From: Verrucomicrobiota bacterium | GTDB taxonomy: Bacteria; Verrucomicrobiota; Verrucomicrobiia; Opitutales; Opitutaceae | DNA: 33,053 nucleotides | Assembly (NCBI GenBank): GCA_025352985.1 | Contig: JANXRL010000043.1 | Location: forward strand, 1-33,053 | Direction of reading: 5' to 3' | The notes under the pieces: model-generated | Seen by the model: only the letters and a program-made list of their open reading frames with translations | Told to the model about the DNA's origin: nothing | Databases searched by the model: none | Part shown: piece after piece, positions 1-8,397 of the stretch | How positions within the stretch are numbered: position 1 is the stretch's first letter | Layout: each line of letters starts with the position of its first letter | Program-made: the position numbers and the translations under genes

Positions 1-1
1 G

Positions 2-709
2 GCGTTGCACAAGGACTTGAAGCAACTGCGCGAGCTCGGCGCGCTTCTGGCGACGCTCGGCACGGCCGACACGTTGCGCGAACACGCCTATGTCGCGGTG
101 ACGCGCTGGCTGCTGGCGTCGGAGCGCGTGAAGCAACTGACGGCCGCCGCGTTTGCCGACGCCGTCGCCAAGGTGAAAACCGACCTGCAAGGGCTGGTGC
201 CGAAGCTGGTCGATTTGCTGCGGGAGATTTTGACGCTTCGTCAGGCGCTGCTGGTGCATCCGCAACCTTATCGCGGACAAGGTCCGGAGCTGGCTGCGCT
301 GGTGCCCAACGATTTTTTGCTGGTGACGCCGTATGCGCGGCTCGCGCATTTCCCGCGTTACCTGAAGGCGATGAAGCTGCGCGCGGACCGCTGGAAGCAG
401 AACCAAGTCAAGGATGCCGAGCGGGCGAAGCAACTGGCCGCGTTCACCGGCGTGCCGGAGCTGCGCTGGCAGGTGGAGGAGCTGCGCGTGAGTTTGTTTG
501 CGCAGGAACTGGGCACGGCCGAACCAGTGTCGGTGCAAAAAATGGAGCGGGCGCTCGCCGAGCTGAAGGCGGGCGGGAAAGTGCAATCGGCCGCCGCCCC
601 GGTCGAGAGACCCAAGCCGCGCGATTCCGCGCCGCTGCCGGTGACGACCATGAAACCCAAGGTTCCGCTCAAGAGCTTCGGGTCGTTGGACGCGTTGTTC
701 CGGAAATAG
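2..709 (+). CDS. hrpA: ATP-dependent RNA helicase HrpA, C-terminal fragment (cut by window start)
   Basis: This is the end of a DEAH-box RNA helicase of the HrpA type. The reading frame is open to the left edge of the window, so the helicase core lies outside and the TTG at position 5 is not a convincing start. The visible 235 residues match the C-terminal DUF3418 region of HrpA: a segment with FLLVTPYARLAHFPRYLKAM, followed by the very characteristic EELRVSLFAQELGT block, then a Pro/Lys-rich tail ending in LDALFRK. HrpA family members act on RNA in the cytoplasm, including rescue of stalled ribosomes in E. coli. The family call is firm because of the EELRVSLFAQELGT block; nothing can be said about the ATPase motifs. 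The next gene starts about 45 bp downstream on the same strand. Confidence 0.85.
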   Translation, partial: ALHKDLKQLRELGALLATLGTADTLREHAYVAVTRWLLASERVKQLTAAAFADAVAKVKTDLQGLVPKLVDLLREILTLRQALLVHPQPYRGQGPELAALVPNDFLLVTPYARLAHFPRYLKAMKLRADRWKQNQVKDAERAKQLAAFTGVPELRWQVEELRVSLFAQELGTAEPVSVQKMERALAELKAGGKVQSAAAPVERPKPRDSAPLPVTTMKPKVPLKSFGSLDALFRK

Positions 710-756
710 ATGGCCGATGTTTGACGGAGCGGCGGCGTGTGTCATTTTAGGTGTGT

Positions 757-1554
757 ATGAAATACGCATCTTTTCTCTTCGCATTTTGTTTCGCGGTTCT
801 GAACGCCCATGCCGCCGTGGTGTCCAAGTATGTCGCCTACGAACACGCGGGCGTGAAGCTTGAGGGCTATCTCGTTTACGACGCAGCCAAGGTTTCCGCC
901 GAGCATCCTGCACCCGGTGTGCTGGTGGTTCATGAATGGTGGGGGCTCAACGACTACGCGAAGAGCAAGGCCGAGGCGCTCGCCAAGCTCGGTTATGTCG
1001 CCTTCGCCCTCGATATGTATGGCACGGGCGTGAACACCGAGGATCCGAAGAAAGCTACGGAACTGTCCTCGCCGTTCTACGGCAAGCCGCTCATGGCCGA
1101 GCGTGCGAAGGCCGGGCTCGATCAGTTGCTGGCGACGAGATTGGTTGCGCCGGGTAAGGTGGCGGCCATCGGTTACTGTTTCGGTGGCTCGACAGTGCAG
1201 GCGCTGGCCTACACGGGTGCGCCGCTCGCGGGCATAGTGAGTTTCCACGGCGGTCCTGTCGTGCCGACTGACGAGCAGGCGGCGGCGATCAAGGGCAAGG
1301 TGCTCATATGCCACGGAGCGATCGATCCTTTTATCAAACCCGAGCAACTGCACGGCCTTCTGGAGGCTTTGGACAAGGCGAAGGTTGACTATGAGTTCGT
1401 GAGTTACTCCGGCGCGGTTCACGCATTCACTAATCCCAACGCGACACGTATCGCTCAGGCGACCGGGCTGACTGGCATCGGCTACAACGAGGCGGCGGCA
1501 ACCCGCTCGTGGCAGCATATGCAGGATTTTTTCGGAGAAATTTTCTCCAAGTAA
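757..1554 (+). CDS. Exported dienelactone hydrolase family protein
   Basis: An alpha/beta hydrolase of the dienelactone hydrolase family, about 265 residues. I chose the ATG at 757 because it gives a clean signal peptide (MKYASFLFAFCFAVLNAHA); a GTG at 751 is in frame and would add two residues. The core shows the strand-turn PGVLVVHEWWGLNDYAK, the nucleophile elbow GYCFGG with Cys as expected in this family, an Asp in HGAIDPF and a His in SGAVHAF, so the Cys-Asp-His triad appears complete. Family members hydrolyse dienelactones and other esters; the substrate here is unknown, and the signal peptide suggests action in the periplasm. The gene converges with an ABC ATPase gene, with only 2 bp between the stop codons. 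Confidence 0.85.
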   Translation: MKYASFLFAFCFAVLNAHAAVVSKYVAYEHAGVKLEGYLVYDAAKVSAEHPAPGVLVVHEWWGLNDYAKSKAEALAKLGYVAFALDMYGTGVNTEDPKKATELSSPFYGKPLMAERAKAGLDQLLATRLVAPGKVAAIGYCFGGSTVQALAYTGAPLAGIVSFHGGPVVPTDEQAAAIKGKVLICHGAIDPFIKPEQLHGLLEALDKAKVDYEFVSYSGAVHAFTNPNATRIAQATGLTGIGYNEAAATRSWQHMQDFFGEIFSK

Positions 1555-1556
1555 GC

Positions 1557-2372
1557 TTACAATTGAAACGCACCCTGTGTCTTGGAGGGAAGACGCAGGT
1601 GTAGGCGCGTGCCGCGCGATGTGAGCTTTAACGGCGCGCTGAAGATGGCCGAGAGATTGGGTGAAACCAGCGTCGTTTTGCGCGGGCCGGATGCCAGCAC
1701 GCGGCCGGCTTTGAGCAGGAGGGCGTGGGTAAAGGCGGGCGTGATCTCCTCGACGTGATGCGTGACGAGGATGAGCGCGGGTCCGCGCGCCTGGCGCGCG
1801 AGCGTTTCGATGAAGTGTAGAAACTGTTCGCGGGCGACCGGATCGAGCCCGGCGCACGGTTCGTCGAGGATAAGCAGCTTCGGCTTCGCCATGAGGGCGC
1901 GGGCGATGAGGATGCGCTGGCGTTCGCCTTGGGAGAGCTGGCTCCAGAGACGTTCGCCGAGCGCGCCCGCGCCGGTGAAGCGGAGGAGTTTTTGGGCGGC
2001 GCGGTGGTCGGCGGGCGTGAGTTTCATCCGCAGGTCGAGCTGCGCGTATTTGCCGCTGACGACGGTTTCGAGCGCGGGTTCGTCGGGCGGGATGCTGGTT
2101 TGGAGGGCGCTGGTCACGAGACCGATTTCGAGGCGCAGGTCACGCCAGTCGCTCTCGCCGTAGCGGCGTCCGAGGAGCTCGATCTCGCCCGCGCTGGGCG
2201 TGAGGTAGCCCGTCAGAGCTTTGAGGAGAGAGGTTTTGCCGCAGCCATTGGAGCCGAGGATGACCCAGTGTTCGCCGCGTTCGACCCGCCAGACCACGTC
2301 GCGCAGCAACGTGGTGCGGTCGCGCATCACGGTGAGATCATGCAGATTGAGCAACGGCTCTGTTCCGGGCAT
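1557..2372 (-). CDS. ABC transporter ATP-binding protein
   Basis: A single-domain ABC ATPase of 271 residues. It carries the Walker A motif GSNGCGKTS (about residues 40-48), the signature LSQGERQR, the Walker B/D-loop LLILDEPCAGLD and the switch histidine in LVTHHVEEI, so it should hydrolyse ATP. The final 40 residues or so lie beyond the ATPase fold. No permease or binding-protein gene is next to it, so the transported substrate cannot be inferred; it resembles stand-alone ATPases of the YlmA/ModF kind, which is only a resemblance. It is divergent from the exported phosphatase-type gene starting at 2464, with a 91-bp shared upstream gap, and converges with the hydrolase gene ending at 1554. 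Confidence 0.88.
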   Translation of the reverse strand: MPGTEPLLNLHDLTVMRDRTTLLRDVVWRVERGEHWVILGSNGCGKTSLLKALTGYLTPSAGEIELLGRRYGESDWRDLRLEIGLVTSALQTSIPPDEPALETVVSGKYAQLDLRMKLTPADHRAAQKLLRFTGAGALGERLWSQLSQGERQRILIARALMAKPKLLILDEPCAGLDPVAREQFLHFIETLARQARGPALILVTHHVEEITPAFTHALLLKAGRVLASGPRKTTLVSPNLSAIFSAPLKLTSRGTRLHLRLPSKTQGAFQL

Positions 2373-2463
2373 GGCATCACGGTTGGGGGAGGTTGCCGGG
2401 TCGTCACGCGAAAATCACCGGTTTGGTTTTGCCAGCGCACAGTTTCTGCAGACTGATTGGGTG

Positions 2464-3945
2464 ATGAACACTTGGAAATTCGTCATGGGGTTGCTGGTGG
2501 TGCCGGCGATGCTGGCGGGGCGGCCTTTCACGGTGGTCGCCTACAATGTCGAGAATCTCCACGACGCCGACGGCGTGGCGATCTACGACGATTACCAGCC
2601 GGCGGTTTACACGCGCGCTCACGCTCTGACCAAGGTGAACAATATCGCCACGGTGCTTGCGAAGTTTGGCGACGGGAAGGGACCGGAGATTGTTTTGTTT
2701 CAGGAAATCGAAGTCGATCAGACGCCGGGGAAATCGCCGCCCGACTATGCCGCGATTTTGAAACGTTATGCCGGCACGAACATCGACCGCATGCTCGGGG
2801 CGGATTTCACGCCTGAGATCGGCGATTTGCCGGCGGAGGCTTTGCTGTTGAAGTCATGCGTCGATCACGGGCTGGGCGACTACACGGTGGTGACGGGCGG
2901 CGACCTGCCGGGTGCGTATGCAGATGGCAACCGGCGTGCGATCAAAACGGTCGTGTTCACGCGTTTTCCGGTGAAGGCGGTGCACACCTATCCGACGCTT
3001 AACGCGCGCAACATCCTCGAAGTGGAGCTCGAAGTGGATGGTTATCCGCTGACGGTTTTCGACAACCACTGGAAGTCCGGCGCGGGCGATCCGAAGACCG
3101 AGGAATTCCGCATTGAGAACGCCCGCACGTTGAAGTGCCGCGTCGATGAATTGCTCAAGGCCGATCCCAACGCCGACATCATCATCGGCGGCGATCTCAA
3201 CTCCCACTACAACCAGAAGCGCCGCTATCGCGCGATGAAGCAGACCGGCATCAACGACATCCTCGGGTCGCAGGGCAACGAGCTGGCGGTGCGCGGGCCG
3301 GCCAAGGATCTCTACAACCTGTGGTTTGAACTGCCGCCGAAAGACCGCGGCAGCGACACCTTCAAGGGCCAGTGGGGCACGCTCATGAACCTGATCGTCT
3401 CACGCGGCCTCTACGACATGCGCGGCGTGCAATACGTGGACAACTCCTTCGGCGTGGCGAAGTTTCCCGGGCTGAATGCGGATGCTTCCGGCCGACCCGT
3501 GCGCTGGAACGGAAAGGGGCCGGCGGGCGCGGGGTTTTCGGATCACTTCCCGATTTGCGCGCGTTTCACCACGGTGGCCGACAACCAACCCGGCAAATTC
3601 ATGCCGCTCCAGCGCGCGGCCGGCGTGGACGACGACAGCTCCGGGGGCAACAATGGCGATTTCAAGACAACCGCGATCACAGCCGAGAAGATTCCCGCCG
3701 GGGCCAATCTCCGCGACGGCACGTGGTCGGGGAAACTCTTTTTCGTCGAAGGGAAAGCGGTCGAGAACAGGTATCCCAAAGTGAGCGCGTTCGGTGACGT
3801 TTATGACGTTTACAGTCCGGACAAGGAGATCCGCGATGCGGTGGCGGCCCAGAAGGCCGGCGGGCAATTCAAGTTCTACGGAGAACTCGGCCAATACAAG
3901 GATCGCTGGCAGTTTGTCGTGCAGTCCATGGAGTGGGTGAAATGA
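2464..3945 (+). CDS. Exported endonuclease/exonuclease/phosphatase (EEP) family protein
   Basis: A 493-residue protein with an N-terminal hydrophobic signal (MNTWKFVMGLLVVPAMLAG) and an EEP (DNase I-like) domain over roughly residues 20-370. Active-site blocks of the family are visible in order: VVAYNVENLHD with the Asn, VLFQEIE with the metal-binding Glu, DNHWKSG with the catalytic His region, IIGGDLNSH with Asp and Asn, and the terminal SDHFPI. A C-terminal segment of about 90 residues, rich in beta-type sequence, follows; a small OB-like or accessory domain is possible but not proven. Such proteins are secreted nucleases or phosphodiesterases, so scavenging of extracellular DNA or phosphate is likely. 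I use ATG 2464; a GTG at 2461 is equally in frame. The stop overlaps the next start by 4 bp (ATGA), so the two genes are probably co-translated. Confidence 0.85.
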   Translation: MNTWKFVMGLLVVPAMLAGRPFTVVAYNVENLHDADGVAIYDDYQPAVYTRAHALTKVNNIATVLAKFGDGKGPEIVLFQEIEVDQTPGKSPPDYAAILKRYAGTNIDRMLGADFTPEIGDLPAEALLLKSCVDHGLGDYTVVTGGDLPGAYADGNRRAIKTVVFTRFPVKAVHTYPTLNARNILEVELEVDGYPLTVFDNHWKSGAGDPKTEEFRIENARTLKCRVDELLKADPNADIIIGGDLNSHYNQKRRYRAMKQTGINDILGSQGNELAVRGPAKDLYNLWFELPPKDRGSDTFKGQWGTLMNLIVSRGLYDMRGVQYVDNSFGVAKFPGLNADASGRPVRWNGKGPAGAGFSDHFPICARFTTVADNQPGKFMPLQRAAGVDDDSSGGNNGDFKTTAITAEKIPAGANLRDGTWSGKLFFVEGKAVENRYPKVSAFGDVYDVYSPDKEIRDAVAAQKAGGQFKFYGELGQYKDRWQFVVQSMEWVK

Positions 3946-4310
3946 GTTCCGCGCTGGCCGTTTACACCTACGCCAATTGCGACACCTGTCGCCGCGCCGT
4001 GAAATGGTTGCGCGCAGAGGGCATTGCGTTTGTTGAAAAACCTATCCGTGAAACGCCTCCTTCCTCCGCCGAATTACGCGCGATGCTCGCGCACCTCGGC
4101 GGCGCGGATGCGCTGCGTAAGCTCTTCAACACCTCGGGGCGCGACTACCGCGAGCTGAAGCTTGGTGAAAAACTACCCGCGATGACCGAGGCGCAGGCGC
4201 TGGCGTTGCTCGCGGCGAACGGGAATCTGGTGAAGCGGCCCTTTGCTATCGGCCAGGGCGTCGGACGGGTCGGGTTTGACGAGAAGGTGTGGGCGGCGGC
4301 GTTGCACTGA
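3942..4310 (+). CDS. ArsC/Spx-family thioredoxin-fold protein
   Basis: A 122-residue protein of the ArsC/Spx/YffB family. The N-terminal strand is followed by a CxxC motif (YANCDTCRRAVKWL), then IRETPPS, and near the C-terminus NLVKRPFAIG, which carries the conserved Arg found in ArsC-like proteins. Members include glutaredoxin-dependent arsenate reductases, the Spx transcription regulators and YffB-like proteins of unclear role. The CxxC and lack of an arsenic-related neighbour make arsenate reduction uncertain. I start at ATG 3942, which overlaps the preceding stop codon in an ATGA arrangement; an in-frame GTG lies at 3933. It converges with the orphan gene ending at 4325. Confidence 0.82.
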   Translation: MSSALAVYTYANCDTCRRAVKWLRAEGIAFVEKPIRETPPSSAELRAMLAHLGGADALRKLFNTSGRDYRELKLGEKLPAMTEAQALALLAANGNLVKRPFAIGQGVGRVGFDEKVWAAALH

Positions 4311-4324
4311 GCCTGCGGGGCGGC

Positions 4325-5434
4325 TTACGGCTTTGGCGGAAGGAACGGAGGGAGCGTGCGGGACGGGATCTTTAACTTGAGGCCGGACGACGGGGGTGTC
4401 GCCGGTTTTGCGAAGGGGGGGGGCGTGCCGGGGAAAGGCGGGTTTGAAGGCGCTTGAGCCGCCGGGGGCGGGGAGATGTCCGGTGGTGCGTCGTCGAGGC
4501 GCGACCAGGTTTCAAACTCGCCATTTGAAATGAGAATCTCCGTGTCTTTGGCCAGCGATTCCAGGTCGGCGGGATTGATATTGAGCAGGGCGGCATCGCG
4601 CAGTGAAGCCCACTGCTCGGCATGATACTGTGATGCGCCGTGCTCCGGGTGATGTAGCGACAATTGCTTTTCGGCGGAGATCGCGAGGGTGATTTGTTTG
4701 GTGATCAATTCCGATTGCGAGACGAGGTTGTGCAGCGCGGCGGCGGCGGTGGTGGCGTCAATATCCAGCAGCGACTGGGCGGATTCCTTCCAGTTGACGG
4801 CCGGTTGGCGGTTGAGCGTGAAGCCGCCCGGGCCGTTATGCGCCCGTTGGGAATCAGCGATGCGGTTGATGAACTGAATTTCGCTTTCGAGACAGCTGCC
4901 CCAGATGATGGCGCGGTTCGCCAGTTGGCGTCCGGGCGGGTTTGCGTCGATGATCATACCGGGGGGAAGGTTCGGGCAGAGGTCGGCCAGCGCCTTGAGT
5001 GAGTCGTGATAGGTGCGGATGCAGTCTTCGAGCCGTGTTTGGATGCGCGCCCAGTCGTCGGGATAGCGGTTGCCGGCGAGTCCGTTGATGTAATCTTTGG
5101 CGCAGCGGCGCAGATGGGTTTCGAGGCGGTAGGAGACGAGCGGCAGGAGTTGGTTTTCGATGGTCGTGAGTTTTGCCAACGCTTTTTGCAGGACATCGAG
5201 GGTTTGACGCGAGCCCTCCAGGGTGGCGCGGATTTCCTGATTGGCCTTGGTGGGCAGCATGATCAGGAAAGGCGCGCGGGTGGCCCGGACTTCATGTTCA
5301 TGCGCCTGCGCAATAGGAATCGCCTTTGCGAGCCGCTGGCGCGCGAGGGCGATGGCGGCTTCGCGGAGCAGCATGTTCTTCAAGCTGAGGGGCACGAACT
5401 CGAGCGGATTGGCCTGAAGGGCGTCTTGCGGCAT
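4325..5434 (-). CDS. Hypothetical protein with Pro-rich C-terminus
   Basis: I do not recognise this 369-residue protein. There is no signal peptide or obvious membrane segment. The first 300 residues are rich in Leu, Ala, Arg and Glu and look largely helical, with coiled-coil-like stretches around residues 60-110; Cys residues are scattered. The last 60 residues are a proline-rich low-complexity tail (many PP, PPF and PPP steps) ending in FLPPKP. The reading frame has the GC-rich third positions of its neighbours, and the long opposite-strand frames are weaker, so it is probably a true gene. It is divergent from the small ORF starting at 5564. A lineage-specific cytoplasmic or scaffold-like protein is possible, but no function is inferred. 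Confidence 0.7.
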   Translation of the reverse strand: MPQDALQANPLEFVPLSLKNMLLREAAIALARQRLAKAIPIAQAHEHEVRATRAPFLIMLPTKANQEIRATLEGSRQTLDVLQKALAKLTTIENQLLPLVSYRLETHLRRCAKDYINGLAGNRYPDDWARIQTRLEDCIRTYHDSLKALADLCPNLPPGMIIDANPPGRQLANRAIIWGSCLESEIQFINRIADSQRAHNGPGGFTLNRQPAVNWKESAQSLLDIDATTAAAALHNLVSQSELITKQITLAISAEKQLSLHHPEHGASQYHAEQWASLRDAALLNINPADLESLAKDTEILISNGEFETWSRLDDAPPDISPPPAAQAPSNPPFPGTPPPFAKPATPPSSGLKLKIPSRTLPPFLPPKP

Positions 5435-5563
5435 GGGGATGAATGCAAACTGGTTAACGGTGCGCGTTCTTTCGAGCGAATTTGAGATTATGCAAGATTC
5501 ACGCCTTTCGGCGGGTGATTTACGCCCGTTGACTCACGGCGGATTTTCGTCGCAACTTTCCCC

Positions 5564-5827
5564 GTGACTTGTCCCGCCTCCACTCCTTTCCAAAATACTG
5601 TTCGTTGGCTTGCCGCTTATGCGGGCTTCCCGGCGGCGCGCTTGCCTGTGCGCGCGGAAATTTTGCTGCTGATTTCCACGGCGGCGGACGAAGAGCAGGT
5701 CGCGTTGCAGCGTTCGCCGCGGTTCCTCGTCGAACGAAATGACAAAGCGAGCGACGCGTCACTTAAGGCCTACACGATGAACCGTTCGCTCGCTCATTAC
5801 GTGAGCAACAACGGCCAGAAAACCTGA
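5564..5827 (+). CDS. Small hypothetical protein upstream of DUF4097-like gene
   Basis: An 87-residue frame starting at a GTG, with no recognised domain. Its stop codon overlaps the start of the next gene (TGATG at 5825-5829), the kind of spacing seen with translational coupling. From about codon 20 onward, third positions are GC-rich and the translation looks protein-like, whereas the 80-residue frame on the opposite strand is Arg-rich and looks like a shadow. The first 15 or so codons are less convincing and there is no Shine-Dalgarno sequence, so the true start is uncertain. It could also be a leader rather than a functional protein. Confidence 0.42.
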   Translation: MTCPASTPFQNTVRWLAAYAGFPAARLPVRAEILLLISTAADEEQVALQRSPRFLVERNDKASDASLKAYTMNRSLAHYVSNNGQKT

Positions 5828-6816
5828 TGCCGCCGCGACTTTTATTTTTGTTTACGGGGTGGGCCTTGTCAGTCGCGGATGTGTCCGCGATCATCGTGCG
5901 ACGGGTGGAGCGCCACTTTGACGTGCCCGCCGCCGCGACCTTGAAGATAGATGCCTTCAGCGGTGCGGTGCATATTTCCAAGGGTAACGCCCGGGCCATC
6001 GAAGTGACGGTGACCGAACAGGCCGACGTCGAAAAAGCGGAAGAAATGGATGCCCGCGTCAATGACCTCGACCTGCAAATGACCGCGACGACCACCGGAG
6101 TAGAGATCTGCACGCGTTACAACAAGCATGCCACATGGTCCTGGAAAGGCTGGCCGCCGCTGCTGCTCACCTATGAAATCAAAGTGCCGGAGCGGTGCGA
6201 TGTGCAAGTGCTCACTCTTGACGGCGGCATCGTGGTCGGCGCGCTCAAGGGTAAACTTGACCTTGCCAACGACAGCGGGCCGATTTTCACAGGGGAGATC
6301 GACGGCGAGATCAAGGCGCACAGCCGCATAGGCGATATCGCCGTCACGGCTTGCACCGGCGCAATCAAGGCGCACACGCGCACGGGTAACGTTACGGTAG
6401 GGCGCGCCTTTGGGCGCACAGAACTTTCCAGTGATGGCGGCTATATCGAGCTGCAGCGCGCGGCGGGCGAAGTCCTGGTGCGTGGCAGCGGCACCGATGC
6501 GAAGGTCGGTTTTGTCCCGCCCATCAAGAGTCCTGCGAAAATAACGACCTCGGGCGGTGAAATCACCCTCGTGATGGAAACCACCAGCGCATGCACGCTG
6601 GACCTCAGCGCGTCGATTTTCGGCCGGGTCAAGGTCCGCAATCTCGCCATCAAGGCGACTGGCGGAGGAATGGCCCGCTCCCGTTTGGCGGGAACGGTCA
6701 ATGGTGGAGGTCCGCTCATCTCGGCCGATGCCAACGGAGGCAATATTTTCGTGCGCGGCCTCGATCCGATTCCGGCGGCGGACGTGGACGATCCGACCAA
6801 GCTGCCGCAAAGATAA
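5827..6816 (+). CDS. Exported DUF4097-like beta-strand repeat protein
   Basis: A 329-residue protein with a signal peptide (MPPRLLFLFTGWALSVADVSA) followed by a series of short beta-strand turns typical of DUF4097/putative adhesin proteins. The N-terminal part has the family pattern in which a self-normalising strand (AATLKIDAFSGAVHISKG) precedes EVTVTEQ; later repeats have the form GDIAVTACTGAIKAHTRTGN, alternating Gly-Asp turns with short strands. These proteins form right-handed beta-solenoid-like folds and often sit in the envelope or near anti-sigma factors; their function is generally unknown. The start codon overlaps the stop of the small upstream ORF. The following M32 peptidase gene begins 77 bp later, so they may or may not share a transcript. 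Confidence 0.75.
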   Translation: MPPRLLFLFTGWALSVADVSAIIVRRVERHFDVPAAATLKIDAFSGAVHISKGNARAIEVTVTEQADVEKAEEMDARVNDLDLQMTATTTGVEICTRYNKHATWSWKGWPPLLLTYEIKVPERCDVQVLTLDGGIVVGALKGKLDLANDSGPIFTGEIDGEIKAHSRIGDIAVTACTGAIKAHTRTGNVTVGRAFGRTELSSDGGYIELQRAAGEVLVRGSGTDAKVGFVPPIKSPAKITTSGGEITLVMETTSACTLDLSASIFGRVKVRNLAIKATGGGMARSRLAGTVNGGGPLISADANGGNIFVRGLDPIPAADVDDPTKLPQR

Positions 6817-6893
6817 CGCGGGGCGACGCCTTTTCGGATGATTCTGCGCTTCGCCCGATACGCGAGGTGTGTTTGCATGCATGTGATTTTTCC

Positions 6894-8387
6894 ATGTCCG
6901 ATTCTTACGAACTTCTCGTTGCCAAACTCAAACGCGTCCATGTCCTCGGCACCGTCGCCGGCCTGCTCGGCTGGGACGAACAGGTGAACTTGCCGCCCGA
7001 CAGCGCCGATCAGCGCGGCGAGCAGATGGCGTTGTTGGCCGAGCTGAACCACGACGCCGCGAGCGATGCGGGGATCGGCAAGTTATTAGGCGAACTCGAA
7101 AACGCGCCCGCCTCGCTGACTGTGGAGCAGCAGGTCGTCGTGCGTGAGACGCGGCGCGACTACGACCGCATGACAAAATTGCCCGCAGAATTTGTCGCGG
7201 AAAAAGCGCGGCTTTCCAGCGCTGCCTACCACGCCTGGGCCGAAGCCAAGGCGACATCCGATTTTGCTGCCTACGCGCCTTTCCTCTGTAAACACCTCGC
7301 GTTGGCCAAGCGCGAAGCGACTTATCTCGGCTGGGCCGACCGGCCTTACGACTACGCCATCGACAAACACGACCCGGGCATGACCGCCGCTCGACTCACC
7401 GCGCTCTTCACCGAGCTGAAGGCCGGACTCGTGCCGCTCGTGCGTGCCATCGCCGCGTCGCCGATCAAGGCGCGCACGGATATTTTCAGAGGTTTCCCCG
7501 TCGAGGCGCAGCGCGATTTTTTGCGCGAGGTCACGGAGCGCCTCGGCTTCAACTACCGGCGCGGGCGCATCGATGTGTCTCTGCATCCGTTCTGCGAGGG
7601 ATCGGGCGCAGACATCCGAATGACCACGCGTTTCGATGCGGACAACCCGCTCGATTCGCTGTTCTCGTCGATTCACGAGACGGGGCACGGACTTTACGAG
7701 CAGGGACTACCGCTGGCTTTGCAAGGGACGCCGCTCGGGCAGAACGCAGGCATGGGCATCCACGAATCGCAAAGCCGCCTGTGGGAAAACCAGGTGTCGC
7801 GCAGCCGGGAGTTCTGGGCGTTTTTCGAGCCGCGTTTCCGAGAAAAATTTCCCGCGCAACTGGCGGCGGTGTCGCCGGAGGAGCTGTATCTGGCGGTCAA
7901 CGAAGTCGCGCCGACGCTCATCCGCGTGGATTCCGACGAGGTTCACTACAACCTGCACATTCTGCTGCGCTTCGAGCTGGAGCAGCGGTTGTTTGCCGAC
8001 GATCTCGCGGTGGCCGACCTGCCGGTGGCGTGGAATGCGTTGTCGCAAGAACTGCTCGGGCTCACGCCGACGAGCGATAGGCAGGGCGTGTTGCAGGACG
8101 TGCATTGGTCGGGCGGGGCGTTCGGGTATTTCCCGAGCTATTGTTTGGGCAACATGATCGCGGCGCAGCTTTGGTTCACGGTGCTGAAAACACTGCCGGG
8201 ACTGGAGGATGATTTTGCGAAGGGTGATTTCTCGCGACTGCTCGGCTGGTTGCGGACAAACATCCATGAACAAGGCCGGCGTTACGACACGCTCGCCTTG
8301 GTGCTGAACGTGACGGGCGAGGAGCTCACGCCGAAATACTTGCTGCGGTATTTGCAGGAACGGTATGCGCCGCTCTACTTAAAATGA
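6894..8387 (+). CDS. M32 family metallocarboxypeptidase
   Basis: A 497-residue carboxypeptidase of the Taq type (peptidase family M32), a cytoplasmic zinc enzyme that removes C-terminal residues from peptides. The zinc motif is HETGH at residues 261-265, and the family's second conserved block follows as HESQSRLWENQ from residue 290, which supplies the third metal ligand. Other family landmarks are SIHETGHGLYEQ and the C-terminal WSGGAFGYFPSYCLGN. I chose ATG 6894 (MSDSYELLVAKL) because the family starts with this helix; the frame is open for another 101 codons upstream, but that stretch lies over the DUF4097 gene and is not protein-like. The TatD gene follows after 10 bp, so the two are probably one transcription unit. 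Confidence 0.93.
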   Translation: MSDSYELLVAKLKRVHVLGTVAGLLGWDEQVNLPPDSADQRGEQMALLAELNHDAASDAGIGKLLGELENAPASLTVEQQVVVRETRRDYDRMTKLPAEFVAEKARLSSAAYHAWAEAKATSDFAAYAPFLCKHLALAKREATYLGWADRPYDYAIDKHDPGMTAARLTALFTELKAGLVPLVRAIAASPIKARTDIFRGFPVEAQRDFLREVTERLGFNYRRGRIDVSLHPFCEGSGADIRMTTRFDADNPLDSLFSSIHETGHGLYEQGLPLALQGTPLGQNAGMGIHESQSRLWENQVSRSREFWAFFEPRFREKFPAQLAAVSPEELYLAVNEVAPTLIRVDSDEVHYNLHILLRFELEQRLFADDLAVADLPVAWNALSQELLGLTPTSDRQGVLQDVHWSGGAFGYFPSYCLGNMIAAQLWFTVLKTLPGLEDDFAKGDFSRLLGWLRTNIHEQGRRYDTLALVLNVTGEELTPKYLLRYLQERYAPLYLK

Positions 8388-8397
8388 ACCGCAGTCC

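Noticed and set aside
742-1857. A 371-codon open frame on the minus strand
   Set aside because: It covers the dienelactone hydrolase gene on the other strand and is Arg/His-rich; a shadow.
5435-5563. Promoter-like CATAAT (minus strand) and TTGACT (plus strand) in the divergent gap
   Set aside because: Neither hexamer has a convincing partner at the right spacing; only a few bases match, so no promoter is listed. A small CGCC/GGCG hairpin there has no T run.
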